Shown here piece after piece: positions 42,355-51,218 of a stretch of DNA of 64,000 nucleotides (positions within the stretch are counted from its first letter, which is position 1; every line of letters begins with the position of its first letter). The stretch lies in contig NZ_JADMVE010000002.1 in NCBI RefSeq assembly GCF_015547515.1, forward strand, positions 62,001-126,000, read 5' to 3'. Below the pieces are notes generated by a model that saw only the letters and a program-made list of their open reading frames with translations, did not search any database and was not told where the DNA came from. The position numbers were made by a program, and so were the translations under genes. This stretch comes from Eubacterium sp. 1001713B170207_170306_E7 (GTDB taxonomy: Bacteria; Bacillota; Clostridia; Eubacteriales; Eubacteriaceae).

Positions 42355-43131
42355 ATGGGTTTTGTTAAATATGAACCACAGGGTGCCGTTGCTGTCATCA
42401 CCATCGACCGTGAAAAGGCTTTAAACGCTTTAAACAGCGAAGTCCTTGAAGATCTGGAAAAAGTGATCGACGGCGTTGACCTCGATACGATTCGCTGCCT
42501 GGTTATCACAGGCGCTGGTCAGAAATCTTTTGTTGCCGGTGCAGACATCGGTGAAATGAGCAGCCTGACTCAGGCTGAAGGCGAAGCCTTCGGTAAAAAA
42601 GGCAACGATATTTTCAGAAAGATCGAAACCTTACCGATCCCGGTGATCGCTGCGGTTAACGGTTTTGCCCTTGGCGGCGGCTGCGAACTGTCTATGTCCT
42701 GTGACATTCGTCTGGCTTCTGAAAACGCAACCTTTGGCCAGCCGGAAGTCGGCTTGGGCATCACCGCTGGTTTCGGCGGCACACAGCGTCTTGCACGCCT
42801 GATCCCGACCGGTAAAGCAAAGGAAATGCTGTACGCCTGCACCAACATCAAAGCGGCTGACGCTTTGAGCTGGGGACTGGTTAATGCTGTTTATCCGGCA
42901 GACGAACTGATGCCAGCAGCGCTGAAATTAGCAGGTAAAATTGCTAACAACGCTCCAATCGCTGTCCGCAACACCAAAAAAGCCATCAACGATGGCCTTG
43001 AAATGGGCATGGACGATGCGATTGCCTTTGAAGCAAAACAGTTTGGCGGATGCTTTGAATCAGCCGATCAAAAAGAAGGCATGGCGGCTTTCCTGGAAAA
43101 ACGTAAACACGAACCTTTCCAGAATCGTTAA
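42355..43131 (+). CDS. crt: 3-hydroxybutyryl-CoA dehydratase (crotonase)
   Basis: 258 residues, the usual crotonase length. 'SFVAGADIGEMSSL' forms the CoA-binding and first oxyanion region, 'AVNGFALGGGCELSMSCDIRLAS' carries the first catalytic Glu region, and 'FGQPEVGLGITAGFGGTQRLARLI' the second. It dehydrates (S)-3-hydroxybutyryl-CoA to crotonyl-CoA. GGAGAG ahead of the ATG. It is 156 bp after thl, with a hairpin in the gap. Confidence 0.96.
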   Translation: MGFVKYEPQGAVAVITIDREKALNALNSEVLEDLEKVIDGVDLDTIRCLVITGAGQKSFVAGADIGEMSSLTQAEGEAFGKKGNDIFRKIETLPIPVIAAVNGFALGGGCELSMSCDIRLASENATFGQPEVGLGITAGFGGTQRLARLIPTGKAKEMLYACTNIKAADALSWGLVNAVYPADELMPAALKLAGKIANNAPIAVRNTKKAINDGLEMGMDDAIAFEAKQFGGCFESADQKEGMAAFLEKRKHEPFQNR

Positions 43132-43154
43132 GCCTGTAATTTAATATGATTTTC

Positions 43155-43192
43155 AACTCAAGGGTATTTTTCTGTAAAAATACCCTTGAGTT
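43155..43192 (+). terminator. Perfect 17-bp hairpin between crt and hbd (possible intra-operon terminator)
   Basis: AACTCAAGGGTATTTTT and AAAAATACCCTTGAGTT pair without mismatch around CTGT, followed by TGGGCTTTT. It could partially terminate after crt or protect the crt 3' end after cleavage. Confidence 0.65.
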
Positions 43193-43205
43193 TGGGCTTT
43201 TGGCC

Positions 43206-43229
43206 TGTATATACAAATTTGTATATACA
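43206..43229. promoter_or_regulatory. 24-bp palindrome made of two TGTATATACA sites
   Basis: TGTATATACA-AATT-TGTATATACA is palindromic overall, and each 10-mer is itself palindromic. The right copy extends to TTGTATATACAA. It lies 42 bases before hbd. The 10-mer also occurs at 40819 upstream of thl, so the same regulator probably acts at both places. Confidence 0.7.
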
Positions 43230-43271
43230 AGAATATAAAAAAAGTTTTTAATTTATCTAGGAGGACTTAAA

Positions 43272-44111
43272 ATGAAAGTTGGCGTTATTGGTGCCGGTAC
43301 AATGGGATCTGGTATTGCTCAGGTTTTCGCTTCTACCGACGGTTATGAAGTGGTACTTTGTGATATCAAACAGGAATTTGCCGATGGTGGTAAAGCTAAA
43401 ATCGAAAAAGCATTAGCAAAACAGGTTGCTAAGGGCCGTATCGATCAGGCTAAAATGGACGCAACCTTAGCAAAAATCACAACAGGCTTAAGAGAAGCCG
43501 TTGCGGATTGCGACCTGGTTGTTGAAGCTGTCTTAGAACAGATGGAAATGAAACATGAATTATTCCAGGCGTTACAGGAAATCTGTAAACCAGAATGTAT
43601 TTTCGCTTCCAACACTTCTTCTTTATCTTTAACAGAAATGTCTCAGGGCGTTGACCGTCCGGTTATTGGCATGCACTTCTTTAACCCGGTTCCGGCTATG
43701 AAACTGGTTGAAGTCATTGCTGGCTACCACACTTCTCAGGAAACCGTTGATACCATTAAAAAGATTGCTACTGATATCGGTAAGACACCGGTACAGGTTA
43801 ACGAAGCGGCTGGTTTCGTTGTAAACAGAATCTTAGTTCCAATGATCAACGAAGGCATCGAAGTTTATGCTGCAGGTACTGCTTCTGCTTCTGATATTGA
43901 CACCGCGATGAAATTAGGCGCAAACCACCCAATGGGACCACTGGCATTAGGCGACTTAATCGGTCTGGACGTTGTTCTGGCCATCATGGAAGTATTACAG
44001 GCTGAAACTGGCTCTGACAAATACGCTCCGGCGCCGCTGCTTCGCAAAATGGTACGCGCAGGCGTTTTAGGTATGAAAACAGGAAAAGGATTCTTTGATT
44101 ACACAAAATAA
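43272..44111 (+). CDS. hbd: 3-hydroxybutyryl-CoA dehydrogenase
   Basis: 279 residues. N-terminal Rossmann '[18 protein letters not shown]'; '[13 protein letters not shown]' and '[17 protein letters not shown]' carry the catalytic His; '[19 protein letters not shown]' and '[18 protein letters not shown]' form the dimer and substrate domain. It reduces acetoacetyl-CoA to (S)-3-hydroxybutyryl-CoA with NAD(P)H. GGAGG ahead of the ATG. Here hbd stands before bcd, unlike the classical clostridial order crt-bcd-etfB-etfA-hbd. Confidence 0.97.
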   Translation: MKVGVIGAGTMGSGIAQVFASTDGYEVVLCDIKQEFADGGKAKIEKALAKQVAKGRIDQAKMDATLAKITTGLREAVADCDLVVEAVLEQMEMKHELFQALQEICKPECIFASNTSSLSLTEMSQGVDRPVIGMHFFNPVPAMKLVEVIAGYHTSQETVDTIKKIATDIGKTPVQVNEAAGFVVNRILVPMINEGIEVYAAGTASASDIDTAMKLGANHPMGPLALGDLIGLDVVLAIMEVLQAETGSDKYAPAPLLRKMVRAGVLGMKTGKGFFDYTK

Positions 44112-44144
44112 GCTTGTGTGACAAATATATTTAGGAGGAACAGT

Positions 44145-45284
44145 ATGGACTTCAATCTGAGTAAGGAACATCAAATGTTGCGCACACTCTACAGAGAGTT
44201 TGCAGAAAATGAAGCAAAACCAATCGCCCAGGAAATTGACGAAGAAGAACGCTTCCCACAGGAAACCGTTGATAAAATGGTTAAAAACGGCTTTATGGGT
44301 ATCCCGATTGCCAAAGAAGACGGCGGACAGGGCTGTGACACTTTAGCCTACATCCTGGCTGTTGAAGAATTATCCCGCGTTTGTGGTACCACAGGCGTTA
44401 TCCTTTCAGCACACACCTCTTTAGGGATGGACCCTATCCGTAAATTCGGTACACCAGACCAGAAAGCCAAATATATTCCGCGTTTAGCAAGCGGTGAATT
44501 ATTAGGCGCTTTCGGTTTAACTGAACCAGGTGCTGGTACCGATGCTTCCGGACAGCAGACAAAAGCTGTTTTAGAAGGCGACCACTATGTATTAAACGGT
44601 ACAAAGATCTTTATCACCAACGGTGGTAAAGCCGATGTTTACATCATCTTCGCCATGACCGACAAGAGCAAAGGCACCAAGGGTATTTCTGCATTCATCG
44701 TAGAAAAAGACTATCCTGGCTTCTCAATCGGTACAAAAGAAAAGAAAATGGGTATCCGTGGTTCTTCCACAACCGAATTAATCTTTGAAGACTGCATCGT
44801 TCCAAAAGAAAATCTTCTTGGCAAAGAAGGTAAGGGCTTTGGCATCGCAATGCAGACACTGGACGGCGGCCGTATCGGGATCGCAGCTCAGGCTTTAGGT
44901 CTGGCACAGGGCGCTTTCGACGAAACCGTGGCCTATGTTAAAGAAAGAAAACAGTTTGGCCGCTCCATCGCCAAATTCCAGAATACACAGTTCAAATTAG
45001 CCGATATGTACGCGCGTATCGAAGCTGCCCGTAACCTGGTTTACAAAGCAGCCATCGCTAAAGATACCCAGAAAGTATTCTCTGTCGAAGCAGCAACCGC
45101 TAAGTTGTTCGCAGCTGAAACCGCTATGGCTGTTACCACAGAATGTGTACAGTTACTTGGTGGTTATGGTTACACCAGAGACTATCCAGTTGAACGTATG
45201 ATGCGTGATGCTAAGATTACCGAAATTTATGAAGGAACAAGCGAGGTACAACGTATGGTTATATCTGGCAACGTTCTGAAATAG
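44145..45284 (+). CDS. bcd: Butyryl-CoA dehydrogenase
   Basis: 379 residues from ATG 44145, with AGGAGG 7 bases ahead. Acyl-CoA dehydrogenase marks: 'GAFGLTEPGAGTDASGQQT', 'FITNGGKADVYIIFA', 'QLLGGYGYTRDYPVERMMRDAKI' and the catalytic Glu of 'EIYEGTSEVQRM'. With EtfAB it reduces crotonyl-CoA to butyryl-CoA; in anaerobes of this kind the complex bifurcates electrons from NADH to crotonyl-CoA and ferredoxin. 33 bp after hbd. Confidence 0.97.
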   Translation: MDFNLSKEHQMLRTLYREFAENEAKPIAQEIDEEERFPQETVDKMVKNGFMGIPIAKEDGGQGCDTLAYILAVEELSRVCGTTGVILSAHTSLGMDPIRKFGTPDQKAKYIPRLASGELLGAFGLTEPGAGTDASGQQTKAVLEGDHYVLNGTKIFITNGGKADVYIIFAMTDKSKGTKGISAFIVEKDYPGFSIGTKEKKMGIRGSSTTELIFEDCIVPKENLLGKEGKGFGIAMQTLDGGRIGIAAQALGLAQGAFDETVAYVKERKQFGRSIAKFQNTQFKLADMYARIEAARNLVYKAAIAKDTQKVFSVEAATAKLFAAETAMAVTTECVQLLGGYGYTRDYPVERMMRDAKITEIYEGTSEVQRMVISGNVLK

Positions 45285-45308
45285 GAAGTTCAAAAGGAGG
45301 AAATTTAG

Positions 45309-46091
45309 GTGAATATTGTAGTTTGTGTAAAACAAGTTCCTGATACAAATGAAGTAAAACTTGATCCAGTAACAGGTACATTAATTAGAGATGGCGTTCC
45401 AAGTATTATGAACCCTGATGATAAAGCTGGTCTGGAAGCCGCATTAGAGCTGAAAGACGCTACCGGCGCGCACATTACCGTTGTTTCCATGGGACCACCA
45501 CAGGCAGACGACGTTCTTCGTGAAGCGCTGGCTATGGGCGCAGATGAAGCGATTTTAGTAACCGACAGAGCTTTCGGCGGCGCCGATACCTGGGCAACTT
45601 CTACCACCATCGCTGCAGCTGTTAAAATGTTAGACTACGACCTGATCATTACCGGCCGTCAGGCAATCGACGGTGATACCGCTCAGGTTGGTCCTCAGAT
45701 CGCTGAACATTTAAACATTCCAAATATCAGCTACGCTGAAGACATTAAAGTGGAAGGCGACTCTGTTATCGTAAAACGTCAGTATGAAGACAGATACCAT
45801 ACCATTAAAGTACAGATGCCTTGCTTAGTTACCGCTTTAGGCGAAATGAATACACCGCGTTATATGACTCCTGGTGGAATCTTTGACGCTTACAGATCAA
45901 ATGAAGTAAAGGTCTGGACCCTGGAAAACATCGAAGTGGATACCACTAACATCGGTTTAAAGGGATCCCCGACACGCGTATTCAAATCCTTCCCGAAAGC
46001 TTTAAAAGCGGCCGGAACTGTTGTTCAATTAGATCCACAGGAATCTGCTGATTTCTTACTGGAAAAATTGAAAGAAAAATTCATTATTTAA
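45309..46091 (+). CDS. etfB: Electron transfer flavoprotein beta subunit
   Basis: 260 residues, GTG start behind AGGAGG. 'NIVVCVKQVPDTNEVKLDPVTGTLIRDG' opens the ETF-beta fold; 'LITGRQAIDGDTAQVGPQIAEHL' and 'LVTALGEMNTPRYMTPGGIFDA' match the bifurcating clade of Etf. It holds one flavin and hands electrons between NADH, ferredoxin and Bcd. Directly followed by etfA after 19 bp. Confidence 0.96.
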   Translation: MNIVVCVKQVPDTNEVKLDPVTGTLIRDGVPSIMNPDDKAGLEAALELKDATGAHITVVSMGPPQADDVLREALAMGADEAILVTDRAFGGADTWATSTTIAAAVKMLDYDLIITGRQAIDGDTAQVGPQIAEHLNIPNISYAEDIKVEGDSVIVKRQYEDRYHTIKVQMPCLVTALGEMNTPRYMTPGGIFDAYRSNEVKVWTLENIEVDTTNIGLKGSPTRVFKSFPKALKAAGTVVQLDPQESADFLLEKLKEKFII

Positions 46092-46110
46092 TGGAAAGTG
46101 GTGAACATAG

Positions 46111-47121
46111 ATGAGTTTACAAGATTATAAAGGTGTTTTCGTCTTTGTACAGCAGGTAGATAACGTTATTACTCCTGTTTCTTTCGAACTGATTGGTAAA
46201 GGCAAAGAATTAGCCAATGATTTAGATACAGAAGTTACTGCTGTTGTTTTAGGTTCTAAAATTGACGCAATGGGCAAAGAATTAGCCCGTCATGGTGCAG
46301 ACAAAGTCATCATGGTTGATGATCCTGCTTTAGAAGTATATACAACCGAACCGTATGTACATGCTTTTACAGAAGTTATTAATAAATATAAACCAGAAGT
46401 TGTTCTGTTTGGTGCAACCGCTATTGGCCGTGATATGGCGCCGCGTGTATCCGCACGTGTTCATACCGGTTTAACCGCTGACTGTACAAAACTGGAAATT
46501 AACCCAGAAGACAAGGGCTTAATGATGACCCGTCCGGCTTTCGGCGGCAACATCATGGCGACCATCCTGTGTCCGGAACACCGTCCGCAGATGTCTACCG
46601 TACGTCCTGGCGTTATGCAGAAGCTGCCAACCGACGACGCAGCTGAATGCGAAGTTATCAAAGAAGAAATTGCCGGCTTAAGCGATCACATGAACGTAGA
46701 AGTTATGGAAATTGTTAAAACCGTAGCCGAAAAAATGGATATCCAGGACGCTAAAATCCTTGTATCCGGCGGCCGTGGTATGGCATCTCCGGAAAACTTC
46801 AAACTGCTCGAAGACCTGGCAGACGCTTTAGGCGGAACCATCTCCTCCTCAAGAGCCTGTGTAGACGCTGGCTGGGTTGAAAAAGACCGTCAGGTTGGTC
46901 AGACCGGTAAAACCGTTCGTCCGAACCTGTACATTGCCTGCGGTATCTCCGGCGCAATCCAGCATTTAGCTGGTATGGAAGAATCCGATGTCATCATCGC
47001 CATCAACAAAGACGAAACCGCTCCGATCTTTAACGTAGCAGATTTCGGCGTTGTCGGTGATGTCTTCAAAATCTTACCACTGTTCACAGAAGCAGTTAAG
47101 AAAGAAATGGCAACCCGTTAA
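46111..47121 (+). CDS. etfA: Electron transfer flavoprotein alpha subunit
   Basis: 336 residues. The C-terminal FAD domain shows '[26 protein letters not shown]', '[44 protein letters not shown]' and '[22 protein letters not shown]'. It pairs with EtfB to form the Bcd electron carrier. Ribosome site AAAGTGGTG is moderate. Last gene of the operon; strong terminator 20 bases after the stop. Confidence 0.97.
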   Translation: MSLQDYKGVFVFVQQVDNVITPVSFELIGKGKELANDLDTEVTAVVLGSKIDAMGKELARHGADKVIMVDDPALEVYTTEPYVHAFTEVINKYKPEVVLFGATAIGRDMAPRVSARVHTGLTADCTKLEINPEDKGLMMTRPAFGGNIMATILCPEHRPQMSTVRPGVMQKLPTDDAAECEVIKEEIAGLSDHMNVEVMEIVKTVAEKMDIQDAKILVSGGRGMASPENFKLLEDLADALGGTISSSRACVDAGWVEKDRQVGQTGKTVRPNLYIACGISGAIQHLAGMEESDVIIAINKDETAPIFNVADFGVVGDVFKILPLFTEAVKKEMATR

Positions 47122-47140
47122 TCGGCGTTTCGATAAAATT

Positions 47141-47175
47141 AAAAGTCCGAAGCTTACTTTAGCTTCGGACTTTTT
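47141..47175 (+). terminator. Terminator of the butyryl-CoA operon
   Basis: AAAAGTCCGAAGC pairs with GCTTCGGACTTTT around TTACTTTA, with a further T. Confidence 0.9.
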
Positions 47176-47317
47176 CAGGTTATAAATCGAATGGCGGTGT
47201 CCGGAAAAAAGTGTTTTTTTGCGTTCCTTGTGCAACATTTTGTGAGCGGTTTACAAATGCCGCGTAAGGGTATAAAATGAAACCAGCAACTAAAAACCAT
47301 TTACGATGGAGGATTCG

Positions 47318-47842
47318 ATGTCAGGAAAAAATATTTTTATCGCAAAGAGCGCGGATGTACTGGGCAAGGTACGCATCGGCGATTATAGCAGCATCTGGTA
47401 CCAGGCGGTACTGAGAGGGGATATGGACAGCATCACCATTGGTGAGCGCAGCAACGTGCAGGACGGCTCCGTGGTGCACGTGGCGCCGGGCGGCTACTGC
47501 GTTAAAATTGGCGACGGGGTCACCATCGGGCACAATTGTACGGTTCACGGCTGCACCATTGAAAACAACGTGCTGGTCGGTATGGGCTCCACCATCCTAA
47601 ACGGCGCAGTCATCGGTGAAAATACCATCATCGGTGCAGGCTCCCTGGTCACCCAGAACAAGGTCATCTCGCCGAACTCGCTGGTGATGGGAAGTCCGGC
47701 CAAGGTCATCCGTCCGCTTACCGACGCCGAGATCGACAGCATCCGTGAAAACGCCAGGGAATATATGGAATGTATGCGCCTGGAACCTGGCAAAAGCTAT
47801 TACGAAAACAGCGAAGGCATTATTGTCGTGCGCCAGATATAG
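47318..47842 (+). CDS. Gamma-class carbonic anhydrase-like protein (YrdA/PaaY family)
   Basis: 174 residues from ATG 47318, GGAGG ahead. Left-handed beta helix with 'IGDYSSIWYQAVLRGDMDSITIGERSNVQDGSVVH', 'IGDGVTIGHNCTVHGCTI' and 'GMGSTILNGAVIGENTIIGAGSLV'. The three His of 'VVH', 'GHN' and 'VHG' fit the zinc/iron site of the gamma family. It may interconvert CO2 and bicarbonate, which would suit a CO2-fixing anaerobe, but catalytic activity of YrdA-type members is often low or unknown. Confidence 0.92.
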   Translation: MSGKNIFIAKSADVLGKVRIGDYSSIWYQAVLRGDMDSITIGERSNVQDGSVVHVAPGGYCVKIGDGVTIGHNCTVHGCTIENNVLVGMGSTILNGAVIGENTIIGAGSLVTQNKVISPNSLVMGSPAKVIRPLTDAEIDSIRENAREYMECMRLEPGKSYYENSEGIIVVRQI

Positions 47843-47855
47843 GTGTCCGGCCGCT

Positions 47856-47890
47856 AAAAAAGCACCCGAGAGGTTTCGGGTGCTTTTTTT
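47856..47890. terminator. Bidirectional terminator between carbonic anhydrase-like and YbjQ genes
   Basis: AAAAAAGCACCCGA-type left arm pairs with TCGGGTGCTTTTTT around AGAGGT; A-run and T-run on the two sides serve both convergent genes. Confidence 0.9.
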
Positions 47891-48201
47891 TACACAAATT
47901 TTACCGCTGTGCCATAGGCAATGACCTCTGCGGCCCCCTGCATAATGGCAGAGGAGGCGTAACGGATATTGACCACCGCGTCGGCGCCAAGGCCTTCGGC
48001 TTCCTGCACCATACGCTTGGTGGCCAGTGCCCGGGCGTCGTTCATCATTTCGTTATAAGCCTTGAGCTCGCCGCCCACAATGGTTTTAAACCCCTGGCTG
48101 ATATCCCGTCCGATATTTTTGGACTGGATGGTTGAGCCCTTGACCAGGCCTAGCATTTCAAATTCTTTACCGCTGATGTAATCAGTATTGACTAAGATCA
48201 T
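47890..48201 (-). CDS. YbjQ/UPF0145 family heavy-metal-binding-like protein
   Basis: 103 residues, the family length. Typical blocks: 'VNTDYISGKEFEMLGLVKGST', 'GGELKAYNEMMNDARALATKRMVQEAEGLGADAVVNIRY' and 'EVIAYGTAVKF'. These form a pentameric dodecin-like/YbjQ fold of unknown role. The start lies 20 bp inside the upstream small membrane-protein gene, so the two are coupled. Confidence 0.93.
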   Translation of the reverse strand: MILVNTDYISGKEFEMLGLVKGSTIQSKNIGRDISQGFKTIVGGELKAYNEMMNDARALATKRMVQEAEGLGADAVVNIRYASSAIMQGAAEVIAYGTAVKFV

Positions 48202-48403
48202 CTTCTTCTCCGCTCCTTATCTCATCGATTCTCTGGATCAAAACATGGAGGGAAACACCGGCCAGCGCCAGTGGCAGGATACTGCACAAAATCTTGACAA
48301 TCAAAGGGACATCAATGATAAAGCAGACAATGATAAATCCCACAAAGTATAAGATCAGCAACAGCCCAATGACCAATGGGGCAATGATTTTCCTGACTTT
48401 CAT
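48182..48403 (-). CDS. Small two-TM membrane protein
   Basis: 73 residues with two hydrophobic segments (about 9-29 and 34-55) and an acidic C-terminus 'RSGEEDDLSQY'. GGGAG precedes the ATG. Overlaps the YbjQ start by 20 bp. No family recognised. Confidence 0.7.
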   Translation of the reverse strand: MKVRKIIAPLVIGLLLILYFVGFIIVCFIIDVPLIVKILCSILPLALAGVSLHVLIQRIDEIRSGEEDDLSQY

Positions 48404-48466
48404 AGACTGACCGCTCCCTTCCTAAGCTGCTTTCATTATATCGGATAACAGGGTCCAGAGCAAGGA

Positions 48467-49789
48467 TTAATCATCATAATCCCCAAAAATGTTGCGGCTG
48501 CGTCGATTTCGCAGCTTAAAGAAGGCAAAGACACCGCCGCCGATCAGCACAATGACGATCGGAACTGCGATGAACAGTGGGTTAATGCCTTTATCCGTTG
48601 TTTTCAACATGACCACGTAATCGCCCGGTGCGCTGGCCGTAAAGGTAGCCACTTTGGTATCGTTGTGGTAGGTGGTGACAACCGGTTCAATACTGTCACC
48701 GGAGCTGTTGTACCGGGTAACGGTAAACTGGGCTTCGGACTGGAGCTTTGAGGCCTCATCGTCGGTCAGGGCCAGGTTCATTTCCAGCGGCTTCTCAAAG
48801 CTCGAGAGCGCGGACAGGGCCCCGGTGGCTTTCAGCGTCGAGGCTTCCAGCGTAAAGGGCGTGGTCACAGGCGTCAGCTTGGTTTCAGACAGCTTATAGC
48901 TGCTGCTTGAGAGCGTCGGGCCCTTTTTAAGCCCAAGGACCAGTTTATCGCCGTCGGCCAGCTTGTTCAGGTCATCGGTTTTTAAAAGAGAGGGGGAAAC
49001 CGCAATGGAATCCTTGTTGATGGGAACATTTAAGGTGATTTTGGCTGTCTGCATATTTTTGAGGGCTGTTGCCGGGATCCGGAGCGTGACCGACGGATCG
49101 GTCAGCTTGGTGGTGTCAATGGCCTGGGCCTTGAGGACCAGCTTCGTGAGTGCCGACGCGCCAGACTGCTGTTTTTCGGTCAGCTTAGCCGTTCCGGCGG
49201 TAATGGCCGCGTTCAGGGCATCGTTGTTAAACTCTACCGTTACCGCGTTCTGATTAGTGGTGGCCGTGTAAGCGTTGGCCGGCAGGTTCACGTCAATGGT
49301 GGTTTCCTTGACGGTCAGCGTGACCGGGTAATCCCCCTCGACCTGCTGAACCTCCTGCACCTGCTCTTCCACCGTGGTATCGACGGTTGTGGATTCTGTG
49401 GGCACATAGTCGTCGCTGTCGTCGTAGGAAGGATTGTAAGACGGGGTGTAGTAATTGTCGTCATCGCTGTCGTAGTAGTCACCGCCGCCATCGTCGCCGT
49501 CGTTATTTTCATCTGAAGGAGGCGCGACAGGGGCTTCCGGTTCTGTTGGAGTCTCAGGCTGAGTGGGTGTTTCGGGCTCGGTGGGTGTCTCCGGTTCGGT
49601 GGGCGTCTCGGGTTCCGTAGGGGTTTCCGGCTCGGTGGGCGTTTCATTACCGCCGCTGCCGTCGTCCGGATCACGGGTGCTGGTCATAACAGAGACGGCG
49701 CCCGCCTTGTAAGCCGTTGCGCAGACCGTTGACACGGTAAAATTAAAAATCAGAGCAAATGACAAAAGTGCTGTGAATAGTTTTTTCAT
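48467..49789 (-). CDS. Secreted, membrane-anchored protein with Pro-Thr-Glu repeats
   Basis: 440 residues from ATG 49789 (GGAGAG ahead; a start at 49801 is less likely). Signal peptide 1-27. Residues about 50-100 hold some seven copies of a PTEPET hexapeptide, then an Asp/Tyr-rich patch. The middle (about 150-390) is a beta-rich ectodomain with 'VTLTVKETTIDVNLPANAYT'. A membrane helix (about 405-425) and a basic tail end the chain, without an LPXTG-type motif, so it is anchored by the helix and not by sortase. The repeat probably spans the cell wall. No known family. Confidence 0.82.
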   Translation of the reverse strand: MKKLFTALLSFALIFNFTVSTVCATAYKAGAVSVMTSTRDPDDGSGGNETPTEPETPTEPETPTEPETPTEPETPTQPETPTEPEAPVAPPSDENNDGDDGGGDYYDSDDDNYYTPSYNPSYDDSDDYVPTESTTVDTTVEEQVQEVQQVEGDYPVTLTVKETTIDVNLPANAYTATTNQNAVTVEFNNDALNAAITAGTAKLTEKQQSGASALTKLVLKAQAIDTTKLTDPSVTLRIPATALKNMQTAKITLNVPINKDSIAVSPSLLKTDDLNKLADGDKLVLGLKKGPTLSSSSYKLSETKLTPVTTPFTLEASTLKATGALSALSSFEKPLEMNLALTDDEASKLQSEAQFTVTRYNSSGDSIEPVVTTYHNDTKVATFTASAPGDYVVMLKTTDKGINPLFIAVPIVIVLIGGGVFAFFKLRNRRSRNIFGDYDD

Positions 49790-49886
49790 TGTTCTCTCCA
49801 TTAAAGTTAATCATAAAAAAATCGAATTGTAATTTATATTATATCACAATTCGATTAAAAAGCGTAAATTCTTTTAAGTTTTGTGC

Positions 49887-50375
49887 TCAGGACTCGATGC
49901 GGAACGGAGTGAGCGGCCGGAACAGCAGCATGGAGATAACAATGCCCACAAGGGCCTGCAGAGCGTTGAAAGGAATGTTGACCAGCGGTGAGACAAAGCT
50001 GCCGTACAGCAGGATTTCCGACACATAGTAGATCAGGGTCATGATCACACCGGCCACGGCCATCACGCCGATTTCTTTTCTGCGGCCCGGGTTTCCCCGC
50101 AGAAAATAGCCCGTCAGGCAGGCCATCACGCCCTTGGCCAGCATGGTGGGAATGATATAGGCCCCGAAGCCCGCAAAGTAGTCGGCTGCGCCCGCGCCCA
50201 GAGCGGCCGCGATGGTGCCGTAAACCGGTCCCAGAATAAACCCGCACAGAAAGACCGCCGCGTCCCCCAGATGGATATAGCCGTTGGGGATGGGGATTTT
50301 AACCACTGAGATCATGATAAAGGTAACAGCCATGAGCAGGGCCGTATAGCATACTTTTTTGGTCGTGATATTCAC
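49887..50375 (-). CDS. ECF transporter S component-like membrane protein
   Basis: 162 residues from GTG 50375, chosen because GGAGG lies 6 bases ahead; longer frames lack a site. Five to six hydrophobic segments, starting 'TTKKVCYTALLMAVTFIMISVVKIPIPNGYIHLGDAAVFLCGFILGPVYG', the standard opening of the DUF1393/HmpT-like ECF S proteins. It would bind a vitamin or its precursor and work with a shared energising module encoded elsewhere. Ligand unknown. Confidence 0.9.
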   Translation of the reverse strand: MNITTKKVCYTALLMAVTFIMISVVKIPIPNGYIHLGDAAVFLCGFILGPVYGTIAAALGAGAADYFAGFGAYIIPTMLAKGVMACLTGYFLRGNPGRRKEIGVMAVAGVIMTLIYYVSEILLYGSFVSPLVNIPFNALQALVGIVISMLLFRPLTPFRIES

Positions 50376-50439
50376 TTTAAACCTCCGAAAATCAAATAGT
50401 GTTTCCATTATAGCACACCGGCAGAGAATGAAAAGGACC

Positions 50440-50471
50440 AAAAAGGACCAAAATCACGCGGATTCTGGTCC
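50440..50471 (-). terminator. Terminator of the 50487-51086 gene
   Basis: Minus strand: GGACCAGAATC pairs with GATTTTGGTCC (one G-U) around CGCGT, then TTTTTGG. Confidence 0.75.
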
Positions 50472-50486
50472 CTAAGGCTACGATGC

Positions 50487-51086
50487 TTACTGTACCTTTT
50501 CAATAAAGATGCTCACGCTGCTCGCATAGTCGAGACCGGTGCGCTGTGGGTTGTTGGGGCTGATGGTCACACTGATGTCGCAGCCATCCACGTTGCCGGT
50601 CACTGTGGTGGAGGCGTCGCTTTCGGCAGCGTTAAAGTTTTCGGCCGAGGCCATGAGCTCAGAGTAGAACTGAGCGAGCTCAGCCGTGTCGGCGGTGGAG
50701 CCGTAAACCGCTGTCCAGCCCGGGTTGCCGTTGTTGGTGGTGATGTCGTGGGAGTCGCCCACACCGCTCACCTTATAAAGGGGCAGCAGGTTGCTGGGGT
50801 AAGACTGAGCAAGCTGCCCGTCCTCGTTATTGTAGAGGTCGGCCTGGTTCGCGTCGATGACCTCCTGCATTTCCGGCGGCGTCTGTAAGCCATCAGAGCT
50901 TGCGCTGTTGTCGACAGTTGGCGCCGGCGTGGCGGTTGGTGTGTTGTCTGCGACCGACGGTGCGCTGGTCGGTGTCGTCTTAGCGCTGTCATTTGAGCCG
51001 CTTAACATCGGCACAAAAAACATGACGCCCACGATGATGACAATCACTGCTAAAACGCCGAGAAGTACCTTTTTTTTCGTGTTCAT
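50487..51086 (-). CDS. N-terminally anchored secreted protein
   Basis: 199 residues. One N-terminal membrane segment (about 6-28) is followed by a Ser/Thr/Pro/Ala-rich linker (about 30-65, 'PTSAPSVADNTPTATPAPT') and an extracellular domain of about 130 residues with no cysteine pairs or known motif ('LLPLYKVSGVGDSHDITTNNGNPGWTAVYG'). AGGTGA-type ribosome site. Function unknown. It is the last host gene before the integrated element, whose left repeat lies 88 bases beyond its start. Confidence 0.8.
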   Translation of the reverse strand: MNTKKKVLLGVLAVIVIIVGVMFFVPMLSGSNDSAKTTPTSAPSVADNTPTATPAPTVDNSASSDGLQTPPEMQEVIDANQADLYNNEDGQLAQSYPSNLLPLYKVSGVGDSHDITTNNGNPGWTAVYGSTADTAELAQFYSELMASAENFNAAESDASTTVTGNVDGCDISVTISPNNPQRTGLDYASSVSIFIEKVQ

Positions 51087-51173
51087 GTTGAGTCACCTTC
51101 ATTCATCTTTCTAAAATACTATTAATGATTCCGTATAGTCCATTATAAACGATTTTCTTTAAAATATAAACCA

Positions 51174-51188
51174 TTTTCTTCAGGTTTT
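51174..51188 (+). repeat. Left direct repeat (probable att site)
   Basis: TTTTCTTCAGGTTTT, identical to 59320-59334; agreement continues after three differing bases with GAATTG. A related inverted copy, TTTCTTGTTGTTTTGC on the minus strand, lies at 52265-52280 just upstream of the transposase start, so the motif may be the recombinase binding sequence. Confidence 0.7.
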
Positions 51189-51218
51189 GCTGAATTGCAA
51201 GTCAAAACGCGAAATAAA

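Noticed and set aside
49549-49640. Short tandem repeat at 49.6 kb as a possible CRISPR array
   Set aside because: The repeat unit is a short in-frame Pro-Thr-Glu coding repeat with no spacers; no CRISPR array or cas gene was seen anywhere in the window.
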